Of a DNA stretch of 64,000 nucleotides, positions 10,196 through 17,893 are shown piece after piece. The stretch lies in contig CP054689.1 of assembly GCA_013348725.1 (NCBI GenBank), positions 2,414,501 to 2,478,500 on the forward strand, given 5' to 3'. Numbering within the stretch: the first letter of the stretch is position 1; every line of letters starts with the position of its first letter. Both the position numbers and the translations under genes were made by a program. The notes under the pieces are model-generated. The model was not told the origin of the DNA. It saw nothing but the letters and a program-made list of their open reading frames with translations, and did not search any database. Origin of the DNA: Ectothiorhodospiraceae bacterium 2226 (GTDB lineage: Bacteria > Pseudomonadota > Gammaproteobacteria > GCA-013348725).

Positions 10196-11454
10196 GCAAT
10201 CTCGAGGCCCTGCGCCACAAGGACACGGCGGGCGCGTACGACATCGAGCGCATTCGCGCCGATTTCCCCGGTCTCTCCCAGGAAGTGCGTGGCAAGCCGC
10301 TCGCCTATCTCGACAACGCCGCGTCGGCGCAGAAGCCGCAGGTGGTGGTGGACACCGTGGCGCACTACCTGGCCTACGACTACGCCAATGTGCACCGCGG
10401 CGTGCATTACCTGGCCGAACGCGCCACGCAGGCCTACGAGGGCGCGCGCGAGAAGGTGCGCGCGTTTCTGAACGCCGCCGACAAGCGCGAGGTGGTGTTC
10501 GTGCGCGGCACGACCGAGGCGATCAACCTGGTGGCGCACAGCTTCGGCGGCGCGCAGCTGCGCGCGGGCGACGAGATCCTCATCACCGAGCTCGAGCATC
10601 ACGCCAACATCGTCCCCTGGCAGCTGCTCGCCGAGCGCACCGGGGTGGTCATCAAAGTCGCACCGGTAAACGATGCCGGCGAGCTGATCATGGAAGGCTT
10701 CGAGGCGCAGTTGTCCGAGCGCACCAAGCTGGTCTCCGTGGCGCACATGTCCAACGCGCTTGGCACCATCCTGCCCGTGAAGCGCATCATCGAGCTCGCC
10801 CATGCGACGGGTGCCAAGGTGCTCATCGACGGCGCGCAGTCGGTGCCGCACATCCCGGTCGACGTGCAGGCGCTCGGCTGCGACTTCTATGCCTTCTCCG
10901 GCCACAAGCTTTACGGGCCGACCGGTATCGGCGTGCTGTGGGCGCGCGCCGACATCCTGGAGAGCATGCCGCCGTTCATGGGCGGGGGTGAGATGATTCG
11001 CGAGGTGAGCTTCGAGAAGTCGACCTTTGCCGGTATTCCGCTGCGCTTCGAGGCCGGTACGCCCGATTTCGTGGGGGCGATCGGCCTCGGCGCCGCGATC
11101 GACTACGTGCTCGACGTCGGGCTGGATAACATCGCGCGCCACGAGCACGAACTGCTCGTCTACGCGACCGAGCAGATGCGCGCGATTCCGCACCTGAACA
11201 TCATCGGCACCGCGGCGGAGAAAGGCGGCATCATCTCCTTCGTGTTCGACGACATCCACTCGCACGACGTCGGCACCATCATCGACATGCAGGGCGTGGC
11301 GATCCGCACCGGCCATCACTGCGCCATGCCGCTCATGAACCGTTGTCACGTGCCGGCCACCTCGCGCGCCTCGTTCGGCATGTACAACACCAAGGACGAG
11401 GTGGACCGTCTGGTGGCGGCCCTGTACAAGGTGAGAGAGGTGTTCGGGCAATGA
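10192..11454 (+). CDS. sufS: Cysteine desulfurase SufS
   Basis: 420-residue group II cysteine desulfurase, a PLP enzyme that takes sulfur from cysteine and passes it as persulfide to SufU. The PLP lysine is K239 in FSGHKLYGPTG and the catalytic cysteine is C377 in RTGHHCAMPLM. ELEHHANIVPW and DGAQSVPH are the usual cofactor-binding segments. It overlaps sufD and sufU by ATGA junctions on both sides, so the three are translated as a unit. Confidence 0.97.
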   Translation: MSNLEALRHKDTAGAYDIERIRADFPGLSQEVRGKPLAYLDNAASAQKPQVVVDTVAHYLAYDYANVHRGVHYLAERATQAYEGAREKVRAFLNAADKREVVFVRGTTEAINLVAHSFGGAQLRAGDEILITELEHHANIVPWQLLAERTGVVIKVAPVNDAGELIMEGFEAQLSERTKLVSVAHMSNALGTILPVKRIIELAHATGAKVLIDGAQSVPHIPVDVQALGCDFYAFSGHKLYGPTGIGVLWARADILESMPPFMGGGEMIREVSFEKSTFAGIPLRFEAGTPDFVGAIGLGAAIDYVLDVGLDNIARHEHELLVYATEQMRAIPHLNIIGTAAEKGGIISFVFDDIHSHDVGTIIDMQGVAIRTGHHCAMPLMNRCHVPATSRASFGMYNTKDEVDRLVAALYKVREVFGQ

Positions 11455-11897
11455 GCGACCTGCGCGACCTGTATCAAGAGGTGATCTTCGATCACAACCG
11501 CAACCCGCGCAATTTCGGTCCGCTGGAGGGCTACACGCACAAGGCGGACGGTTTCAACCCGCTGTGCGGCGACAAGCTCACCGTCTACCTCAAGGTGGGC
11601 GAGGACGGGGCCATTACGGACGTGAGCTTCCAGGGTGCGGGCTGCGCCATCTCCATGGCGAGCGCCTCGCTGATGACCGAGGCGCTGAAGGGCAAGCCGG
11701 TGGAAGTGGCCGAGCAGCTGTTCCAGGGTTTCCATGGCCTGATCATGGACAAGCCGGTGGCAGGCGCCGAGCTCGGTAAGCTGATGGTGCTCGAGGGCGT
11801 GAAGGAGTTCCCCTCGCGCGTGAAGTGCGCAACCCTCTCCTGGCACACCATGCACGCCGCCCTGGAGCAGAAGGGCGAAGCGGTCACCACGGAATAA
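11451..11897 (+). CDS. sufU: SufU sulfur-transfer protein
   Basis: 148-residue IscU-like protein. Cysteines C39 (NPLCGD), C65 (GAGCAIS) and C126 (RVKCATLSW) plus D41 are in the expected positions. The longer segment between C65 and C126 marks it as SufU rather than IscU. In Firmicutes SufU is a zinc-dependent sulfur acceptor for SufS and not a scaffold; the same role is inferred here, replacing SufE, which is not seen in this operon. The start overlaps sufS by four bases. Confidence 0.93.
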   Translation: MSDLRDLYQEVIFDHNRNPRNFGPLEGYTHKADGFNPLCGDKLTVYLKVGEDGAITDVSFQGAGCAISMASASLMTEALKGKPVEVAEQLFQGFHGLIMDKPVAGAELGKLMVLEGVKEFPSRVKCATLSWHTMHAALEQKGEAVTTE

Positions 11898-11900
11898 GAC

Positions 11901-12248
11901 ATGAGCGAGACCGACAACAGTTACAAGAGCCTGCCGCAGCGCATCATGGAAGAGCAGGTGGTCGCCGCACTGCGCACCGTCTATGACCCGGAACTGCCGG
12001 TCAACATCTACGACCTCGGGCTTATCTATGACGTGCAGGCCGACCCGGACGCGGGGCGGGTGGACATCAAAATGACGCTCACCACCCCCGGCTGTCCCGT
12101 GGCACAGACCTTCCCCTGCGCGGTGGAGCAGGCGGTGGTCAAGGAAGTGGAAGGCGTCGAGTGCGCCAGCGTGGAAGTGGTGTGGGACCCGCCCTGGGAC
12201 AAGAGCCGCATGACCGACGCGGTGCGCCTGCAACTGGGTCTGATGTAA
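11901..12248 (+). CDS. sufT: SufT (MIP18/DUF59-type Fe-S maturation factor)
   Basis: 115 residues consisting of a DUF59/MIP18 domain: VYDPELPVNIYDLGLIYDV and the conserved TTPGCPV segment with its single cysteine, ending with VWDPPWDKSRM. SufT proteins help load Fe-S clusters onto apoproteins under high demand. It starts 3 bases after sufU, so it is the last tightly linked gene of the operon. It differs from the long SufT fusions in having no extension. Confidence 0.93.
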   Translation: MSETDNSYKSLPQRIMEEQVVAALRTVYDPELPVNIYDLGLIYDVQADPDAGRVDIKMTLTTPGCPVAQTFPCAVEQAVVKEVEGVECASVEVVWDPPWDKSRMTDAVRLQLGLM

Positions 12249-12263
12249 GCCGCTGTTGGAGTA

Positions 12264-12328
12264 TCTGAGAGAATTTATCCTGGATTTCTCAGACCAAGCA
12301 AAGCGAAAAGCGTGGTTGTCGCTTTGCT
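12264..12328. repeat. Two inverted repeats after sufT
   Basis: Two consecutive inverted repeats lie in the 194-base gap between sufT and the Rieske gene. The first has arms TCTGAGA (12264-12270) and TCTCAGA (12287-12293). The second has perfect 10-base arms AGCAAAGCGA (12297-12306) and TCGCTTTGCT (12319-12328). Neither is followed by a T-run, so they are not classic terminators; they may protect the suf mRNA end or attenuate read-through. Confidence 0.45.
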
Positions 12329-12442
12329 CCGTGATCAACGGCTTGCAGCCGCCGATCGCGACGGCACATCCCTGTGCCGCGGGAGGTTCTGGATCGGTCA
12401 GAGCCTCCCTACTATTTCTTCATTAGAACGAGGAAGCACGCC

Positions 12443-12763
12443 ATGGCCGACTGGGCCGATGTCGCCAAGGTGGAAGACCTGCCCCCTGGCGAACACAAAG
12501 TGGTCGACGTCGATGACGCGCTGATCGCGGTGTTCAACATCGACGGCACCTTCTACGCCATCGAAGACGTGTGCACGCACGACGGCGGCACGCTCACCGG
12601 CGGCCCGGTCGAGGGCTGCGAGATCGTGTGCCCGCGCCACGGGGCTCGCTTCAACATCAAGACCGGCGCCGTCACCGCGCCGCCCGCCTACGAAGGCCTG
12701 TACACCTTCCCGGTGCGGGTGCACGAGGGCATGGTCCAGGTCCAGGACGACCGCTGGGACTGA
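12443..12763 (+). CDS. Rieske-type ferredoxin
   Basis: 106 residues with the Rieske 2Fe-2S ligands C44 and H46 (CTHDGG) and C63 and H66 (CPRHGARF). It resembles the small soluble ferredoxin subunits of ring-hydroxylating oxygenases (BphF/NirD-like), but no oxygenase lies nearby. Such genes are often found beside suf operons, where the protein may be an electron carrier or a cluster carrier; that role is inference. The start at 12443 follows GAGGAAGCACGCC. Confidence 0.88.
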   Translation: MADWADVAKVEDLPPGEHKVVDVDDALIAVFNIDGTFYAIEDVCTHDGGTLTGGPVEGCEIVCPRHGARFNIKTGAVTAPPAYEGLYTFPVRVHEGMVQVQDDRWD

Positions 12764-12812
12764 GTCCGGCCGTGCGCCGGCGTACCGCCGACGTGCTTCC
12801 CCTCCTAATTCT

Positions 12813-12824
12813 CCCCCCCCCCCC
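12813..12824 (+). repeat. C12 homopolymer tract
   Basis: A run of twelve C residues in the 155-base gap between the Rieske gene and the first DUF2173 gene, ending 94 bases before that start codon. Tracts of this length are prone to slippage. It could tune a promoter by length change or be a sequencing artefact. Confidence 0.8.
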
Positions 12825-12918
12825 GCTCGGCTTCCTCGTCGCGCCCTCTCGCGTTCCCCGTTCACAGGCGCCGTGCGTCGACTAAGCTTGAACTAAATCA
12901 AAAGCGCAGGGGAAACGA

Positions 12919-13278
12919 ATGCGATTGATTTCCGAGCTGATTGAAGAACCCGGCGTCCGCTTGGCGGCGGACTATCCCTACCGCGGTGACCGCACCAGCA
13001 TCGAGGGTGACATGCCCCGCGAGAACGTGGATCTGCTGGCGGTGGTGTGCCGCTCCAACACGACCGCGGTGCGCATGGAGAGCGACATCCTCAGCCTGCT
13101 GGCGGGTGGACCCGACAAGTTCCCACCATTCCGCGGCTGGATGGCGCATGGCGCCAACTACAGCCTGTGCGTGGTCTCCAACACCTTGGTGCTGTGCAAC
13201 AACGAACAGGCCTCGTTCACGCGTGTGGTGCGCCGCATGTTGACGGGCCTGCACGACGCGCCGGACGAACGGATCTAG
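12919..13278 (+). CDS. DUF2173 (roadblock-like) protein 1
   Basis: 119 residues, soluble. Similar in size and pattern to DUF2173, a small alpha/beta family with a roadblock/LC7-like fold. This copy is the most divergent of the three: it keeps the RGWMAHGANYSLCVVSNTLVLC core with two cysteines and the C-terminal helix FTRVVRRML. The start follows AGGGGAAACGA. The next copy begins 114 bases downstream. Function unknown; roadblock proteins often bind small GTPases or act as dimeric scaffolds, but no GTPase gene is adjacent. Confidence 0.7.
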   Translation: MRLISELIEEPGVRLAADYPYRGDRTSIEGDMPRENVDLLAVVCRSNTTAVRMESDILSLLAGGPDKFPPFRGWMAHGANYSLCVVSNTLVLCNNEQASFTRVVRRMLTGLHDAPDERI

Positions 13279-13392
13279 CGGTACGCGTACAGTGCCCATG
13301 GGGCGGTGCGCGCGGACAACCAGCAAGGGCGTCGGCAGGTCCGACGCCGGATGGCCCCGACGGAGCGGGGCAGGCGAATCTAGGGGGAACGT

Positions 13393-13731
13393 ATGACTTC
13401 GATGGACCAATTGATCGCCCTGCCGGGCGTGGTGGCGGCCTTCGCCTTCAGCGATCGCGGCGAGTTGACGGAGGCCAAGCGGCGCGGCGAGTGTCCGCTC
13501 GACGACCGCAAACTCGACCTGCTGAGCCACCTGTGCGTCGCCAACCTCGCCGTGGCGACCATGCAGGCCCGCGGCTGGGGCACCCTGACCCAGAGCGCGG
13601 ATTACTATCCGGTGGAAGCGGTGACGTTGATCGGCGACAAGTGGTCCGCGATGGCCTCGCCGACGCACGGCGTACTGCTCGACACGTCGCAGGCGGATTT
13701 CGATGCCGCCTACGACGCACTCACCGGTTAG
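13393..13731 (+). CDS. DUF2173 (roadblock-like) protein 2
   Basis: 112 residues, a typical DUF2173 protein. It opens with MDQLIALPGVVAAFAFSD, the family's usual start, then LSHLCVANLAVATMQARGW, a central sheet (VEAVTLIGDKWSA) and a short final helix (FDAAYDALTG). The ribosome-binding site is AGGGGGAAC. It lies 9 bases before copy 3, so copies 2 and 3 are co-translated. No catalytic motif is visible. The paralogues differ enough that they probably form a heteromer and not redundant copies, but this is inference. Confidence 0.8.
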   Translation: MTSMDQLIALPGVVAAFAFSDRGELTEAKRRGECPLDDRKLDLLSHLCVANLAVATMQARGWGTLTQSADYYPVEAVTLIGDKWSAMASPTHGVLLDTSQADFDAAYDALTG

Positions 13732-13740
13732 GAGGGGCCC

Positions 13741-14076
13741 ATGCTAGAGCGTTTGCTGAGGCTGGACGGTGTGGTGGCGGCGGTCCATTTTCGCGAGGGC
13801 GGCGGATTGCTGAACGGCGTCGGCCAGTTGAGCGGAGAACAGATGGAACTGGTCGCGCGCTTCGCGAACGACCACAAGCGCATCACGCAAAGTAACGGCG
13901 ATCAATTCTCGGTGCTGGCGCAGATGAACGGCTGGGCCCCGGCGCGCGGCTGGATCGTGCACGGGCCGCGCATGTCGGCGGTGGGCATGGCGGACATCGC
14001 CTGTGTGTTTCGCAACGGCGCGGCCAAGTACAACGAGTTGCTCGAGGAGATGCGTCAGACGCTCACCACGCTGTAG
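13741..14076 (+). CDS. DUF2173 (roadblock-like) protein 3
   Basis: 111 residues. It begins MLERLLRLDGVVAAVHF, parallel to copy 2, and has the family's GWAPARGWIVHGP turn and a final amphipathic helix (YNELLEEMRQTLTTL). It lacks cysteines. It follows copy 2 by 9 bases behind GGAGGGGCCC and faces the AsmA-like gene, ending 10 bases before that gene's stop. No transcription terminator is seen between the two. Confidence 0.78.
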   Translation: MLERLLRLDGVVAAVHFREGGGLLNGVGQLSGEQMELVARFANDHKRITQSNGDQFSVLAQMNGWAPARGWIVHGPRMSAVGMADIACVFRNGAAKYNELLEEMRQTLTTL

Positions 14077-14086
14077 CTGGGGTCCG

Positions 14087-15958
14087 TCATTCCTCCTCGA
14101 AGGTCTCGCCTAATTCCTGAAACAGCGCCTGACAGTCGTGATCCTCGGCGGCATCCGGTTCGATGAACGGCAGTACAGCGGCCAAGGGGGCGGCGACCGC
14201 CCCCAGAAGCGCGGCCGCAGCGCCGCGCGCGATTGCTTCGCCCGCCTCGATGCCGAAGTCCGGATCCATCCACGACCCTTCGATGTTCACGGGCGTTTGC
14301 AAGGACAGCCCACCGGCTTCCTTGGCGTGCGCCTCCAGCTCGAAGGCGAAACGTTCCTCGCGTAGATCCACGTTGCCATCGCCCGTGATGACGCGCTCGT
14401 CAGTGTCGATCAAGAGGAGTTCCGACACCATTTCGCCGCCGCCGACGTCGAAGGCGGCGACGCCGCAACGTACGCGCTGATCGGGCTCCCCATCGCCGAA
14501 CAGCAGCTCGATGATATTGAGCGCGATCCCCTCGGCGACCAGCCGGTCGAGCGCGCCGCGGGTGAGTGCCAGCCCCACTTGGCCTTCGGCTTCGCCCAAG
14601 GCTTCTGCGACGGAGGCCCCGCGTCCCTCCAATTCGATGCGCCCGGACAGGCGTCCGCGGATGAACTGTGCCGCCTCGGTATTCTCCAACATGTGCTCGA
14701 GGGACGCCGAGCGCAGGCCGATATCGGTGACGAATCCCGGTACGCCGTCGCGCGAACTCAGTTGGAAGGCGCCGGCGATCTCGCCTTCGGCGACGCTCAT
14801 GCGGAAGGGGTCGATGCGCAAGGTGCCCTCTTGCAGTTGCACGTCCAGCATCATGTCGTGCCCTTCGATCACCCAGAGCGCGGCATCGGCGGTACTCAAG
14901 GTGACGTGGACCTCAAACGCACTGAGCCAGTCGACAGGGATCGGATCATCGGGCAGCAGACGCTCGCGCTCCTCTTCGGGGGGGGCGTCGAGGCCGAAGA
15001 ATTCAAACAGGTTCTGCACATCGAGCCGCGCCAGATGCAGTTCGCCTTCCACGCGCGGCGGCTCGGCGGCCGTGTCGGCATGCAGCTCGCCCCGCTCAAG
15101 ACGCGTCTCCTTGAGCCGTCCTTGGATGTCCCGCACCCGCCACTGCTCCCCTTGGCGACTTACCTCGCCGGAGAGCTCAAAGGCGTCCATGTCCGGGGCC
15201 GGTACATCGAGCGCTTGCAGCAGCGTGCCGAGGTCGTCGCCCTCGGCCGCCAAGGTGAAGGTGAAGCGCTCGAGCGGCTCCTGGGGGTCATCGAACGCGC
15301 CTTGCGCGCTGAGGTACTGTGCGGCGTACCAGATCTCCAGTTCCAGCGGGAAGGGCTCCGCACCGTCCACCAGCGCCGGCAGCTCGCCCGCCTGACCCAC
15401 CACCTTGAGGGGCGCCTCGCGGTAGGTGCCGTCCGCCTGCAGGTGGGTGCGGCCGTCCTCGGTGTAGAGCTGGCCCTCGATGCGGGTCTGCAGCGGCGCG
15501 TCGGTATAGACGAAGTGGCCCTCGTGCACGCTCAGCGCCGTGATCCGCGGCGGGTCCTCGTCCGGGTCGTCTTCGAGAAAGTCCCAGTTGGCCGCGCCCT
15601 GGGGGTTACGCTCCAGGTGTACCCGGGGGCGTTCCACCACCACGTCCCGAAACTCGGGATCGCCGCGCAGCACGCTGCCGAGCGGAATCGACGCGCTCAG
15701 CCGCTCGACTTCCGCCATGTGCTCACGCCCGGCCCAGGGCGCGTCCGCGATGCGCAACCCGTGCACGTGCACGCGCGGCGTCCAGCCCAACTCGACGTCG
15801 AGGTCGCCGTCGATGGACACCGTACGTTCCAATTCCCGACTCGCGAACTCGGCGAGCGGTCCGCGCAGGTGATTCCAGTCCAGCCACCACAGCGCGACGG
15901 CGAGCATGAGCACCAGCACGAGCAGCGCCCATCCGATGCCTTTCACAACGCGATTCAC
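14087..15958 (-). CDS. AsmA-family inner-membrane/periplasmic protein
   Basis: 623 residues from a GTG start at 15958 (product begins MNRVVKGIGW). One N-terminal transmembrane helix (about 7-25) anchors a large periplasmic domain. The segment DLDVELGWTPRVHVHGLRIA and the C-terminal block with GDGNVDLREERFAFELEAH are typical of AsmA, a family related to bridge-like lipid transfer proteins that affects outer-membrane assembly. The chosen GTG follows GAGGCACAGGGAA. An upstream ATG at 16159 would add 67 residues without membrane logic. The gene stands alone on the minus strand. Confidence 0.88.
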   Translation of the reverse strand: MNRVVKGIGWALLVLVLMLAVALWWLDWNHLRGPLAEFASRELERTVSIDGDLDVELGWTPRVHVHGLRIADAPWAGREHMAEVERLSASIPLGSVLRGDPEFRDVVVERPRVHLERNPQGAANWDFLEDDPDEDPPRITALSVHEGHFVYTDAPLQTRIEGQLYTEDGRTHLQADGTYREAPLKVVGQAGELPALVDGAEPFPLELEIWYAAQYLSAQGAFDDPQEPLERFTFTLAAEGDDLGTLLQALDVPAPDMDAFELSGEVSRQGEQWRVRDIQGRLKETRLERGELHADTAAEPPRVEGELHLARLDVQNLFEFFGLDAPPEEERERLLPDDPIPVDWLSAFEVHVTLSTADAALWVIEGHDMMLDVQLQEGTLRIDPFRMSVAEGEIAGAFQLSSRDGVPGFVTDIGLRSASLEHMLENTEAAQFIRGRLSGRIELEGRGASVAEALGEAEGQVGLALTRGALDRLVAEGIALNIIELLFGDGEPDQRVRCGVAAFDVGGGEMVSELLLIDTDERVITGDGNVDLREERFAFELEAHAKEAGGLSLQTPVNIEGSWMDPDFGIEAGEAIARGAAAALLGAVAAPLAAVLPFIEPDAAEDHDCQALFQELGETFEEE

Positions 15959-16179
15959 TTCCCTGTGCCTCGCTAGCGTGATGAGGGTCGACCCTGAGCA
16001 TAGCAGTGCCCCTTGTAGCTCACGCACCTGGGCGTGAGTGAAGCAGGGGCGCGCGAGCTGGTAGATCTCCGGCAGCGCGTCCGGTCGGCGGCAGCGCAGA
16101 TTTACCTGAAGCGCGCCGAGCGCGGCAGGTGGTCTGGTAGAATGGCCACCCCAGTCCACGCGGTCTTCGAGAAGGTGTT

Positions 16180-16479
16180 ATGAAGCAGCCCCTCAATCCA
16201 TTCGATGAAGCCGCCGGCCAGGTGGTGGACCTTGCCAATCGTCTCGCCGACGAGGATCAGGACGCCAGCCTGTGGGATATCGCCGATGGCCTGCTGGCCG
16301 GCGCGCTCCACTATTGGCTGTACGTGCGCCAGCCTTGCGGCGACCCCCGCTGCGAGGACTGCGCCGAGACCGCGACCGCCGAACAGCGTCTCGCCGTGCT
16401 GCAGCGCCTGACCGAGCAGCTGGCGCGGGACAGTGAGTACTTTCACGCGCCGACCGATCTCAACGTGGGGCGCGCGTAG
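16180..16479 (+). CDS. Conserved hypothetical protein with Cys cluster
   Basis: 99 residues, acidic, mostly helical. I do not recognise the family. The visible feature is a cysteine cluster CGDPRCEDC in the middle, flanked by helices; it could bind zinc or a disulfide-linked partner. No signal peptide. It starts at the first ATG of the frame. A GC-rich hairpin follows 14 bases after the stop. Confidence 0.6.
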   Translation: MKQPLNPFDEAAGQVVDLANRLADEDQDASLWDIADGLLAGALHYWLYVRQPCGDPRCEDCAETATAEQRLAVLQRLTEQLARDSEYFHAPTDLNVGRA

Positions 16480-16493
16480 CCGTTGGGAAAATG

Positions 16494-16527
16494 CCGCCCC
16501 GCCGGTGACGACGGTCCGGCGGGGCGG
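16494..16527 (-). terminator. Rho-independent terminator for the OMP gene
   Basis: Perfect 12-bp stem: CCGCCCCGCCGG (16494-16505) and CCGGCGGGGCGG (16516-16527), loop of 10. On the minus strand it is followed by CATTTTCC, a short T-tract, and lies 10 bases past the stop of the outer-membrane gene. It may also stop the convergent plus-strand gene. Confidence 0.7.
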
Positions 16528-16537
16528 TGGTGCGGCC

Positions 16538-17158
16538 TCAGAACTGGAAGGCGTAACCGATCGTCGTCTCCCAGGTGTTGAGAGAATCGTCGAAGTTGTC
16601 GACCACCTTGTCGAGGTAGCGGTAACGCACGTCCCAGCGCAAAGCATGACCGTCCTGCAAGGGCCATTTGAGACCGCCGCCCGCGTTGAGCGTGAAGCTG
16701 TCGTCCCCGTCGACGGTTTGGCCGTTGAGCTGTATCTCGCGATCCAGGCGAGCGAAGCTCCAGCCCGCGCCGGCCGTGAGGTACCAGCTCGGCGTACCGG
16801 GCGTTATGTCCTGCGCGAGGCCGCCCATCGGAAAGTGGGCGAGATAGTTCACGTCCACCAGGTGCAGCGGCATGCTGATGCTGCCCTCGGGTGTGCCGTC
16901 AAGATCGGTGTCTGCGTAGGTGTAACGCAGTTCCCATCCGTGCAGGCCGAATGCGCCTCCCCAGCTCAGCCCAAACGCTCCGCCGTTGGACAGCTCCGGC
17001 TGTGGACCGGCCGTCCCGCTGACCGCCGTGTCACCCCACAGGTAACCCGCGTGTACCCCGATCTCCTGCGTTCCCGGGCCGTATTGCGCCAGTGCGCCCT
17101 GCGACATGGCCAGGCTTCCTGCCGCGACCATGGTCGAGATCATGGCGACGCCTTTCAT
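16538..17158 (-). CDS. Outer-membrane beta-barrel protein
   Basis: 206 residues: a signal peptide (about 1-22, ending SQGALAQ) and an eight-stranded-barrel-like remainder with alternating hydrophobic strands, ending in the aromatic YAFQF that the Bam machinery recognises. It resembles OmpA/OmpW-size barrels, but no specific family is certain. The ATG at 17158 is chosen because AAGGAGG is 6 bases upstream; a GTG two codons earlier would overlap the Shine-Dalgarno. Its upstream region carries a long palindrome, suggesting regulated expression. Confidence 0.8.
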   Translation of the reverse strand: MKGVAMISTMVAAGSLAMSQGALAQYGPGTQEIGVHAGYLWGDTAVSGTAGPQPELSNGGAFGLSWGGAFGLHGWELRYTYADTDLDGTPEGSISMPLHLVDVNYLAHFPMGGLAQDITPGTPSWYLTAGAGWSFARLDREIQLNGQTVDGDDSFTLNAGGGLKWPLQDGHALRWDVRYRYLDKVVDNFDDSLNTWETTIGYAFQF

Positions 17159-17197
17159 AAACACCTCCTTGTGTCTTGTCGTGCGTCGAGGATTGTG

Positions 17198-17231
17198 CAG
17201 TCTGCCGACCGATCGATCGGTCGGCAGACTG
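17198..17231. promoter_or_regulatory. Perfect 34-bp palindrome upstream of the OMP gene
   Basis: Every base of 17198-17214 pairs with 17215-17231; the centre is GACCGATCGATCGGTC. It lies 40 bases upstream of the outer-membrane gene start. There is no T-run, and it lies ahead of the gene, so an operator is likelier than a terminator. The ACCG...CGGT half-sites are reminiscent of TetR-family operators, but this is inference. Confidence 0.6.
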
Positions 17232-17320
17232 ACATGCCGGCGGGTTCCGAATCGCGCCCCCCGTCACCCAAAGTTTAGCAATCCGCCCCCGTTCAGGCGC
17301 GGGATGAGGTGGCGCGGGAA

Positions 17321-17761
17321 TCAGTAATGCGAGGCGATGATCAGCGCGGCACCCAACATGATCAGCGCGCCCCCCGCGGCCACGGCCGGCGTGAGATGGA
17401 CCTGGCGGAACAGCAGCCAGGTAAACAGCACGATGAACAGCGGATAGGTGATCTCGATCAGGCTCGCCAGGGTGGCGTTTTTGTTGCCGATCGTGGTGAA
17501 CAGCAGCACGGTCCCGCCCAGGCTGGTCAGGGCCAGGGCGAAGATGGGCAGGCGCGCGCGCCAGTCGAGCTCACCGAGCAGGACGAGATCGCGCGCCAGG
17601 TTATGTCGGTAGATCACGGCCACCGCCAGGATCGGCAGCGCGGTGAGCAGCAGCACGGCCGCCAGCGAGACCTTGCGCAAGGCGTGCTCCACCAGGGGGT
17701 AGTGGATCCCCCACATCAGGGCGGCGCCTAGGCCGGTAATGTACCAGGGGAGGTGTTGCAC
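17321..17761 (-). CDS. Single-domain EamA/DMT-type membrane protein
   Basis: 146 residues with five hydrophobic segments and one EamA repeat (LPWYITGLGAALMWGIHYP at the start; LIEITYPLFIVLFTWLLFRQ near the end). Typical drug/metabolite transporters have two such repeats, so this is a half-size, SMR-like form that would need to dimerise. The GTG at 17761 follows GAAGGACTCTC and puts the first helix at the N-terminus. Substrate unknown. Confidence 0.82.
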   Translation of the reverse strand: MQHLPWYITGLGAALMWGIHYPLVEHALRKVSLAAVLLLTALPILAVAVIYRHNLARDLVLLGELDWRARLPIFALALTSLGGTVLLFTTIGNKNATLASLIEITYPLFIVLFTWLLFRQVHLTPAVAAGGALIMLGAALIIASHY

Positions 17762-17893
17762 GAGAGTCCTTCTCCGGTTGCAGTGCGGCGCGCTCAATGT
17801 ACCGGAACCCGCCGCGTGGCGCACGGCTGCCCGCGCCAACGGCTTGACTACACTCGAAGCCATGATCCCCGACGCCCCTTACGGCGACCGCCC

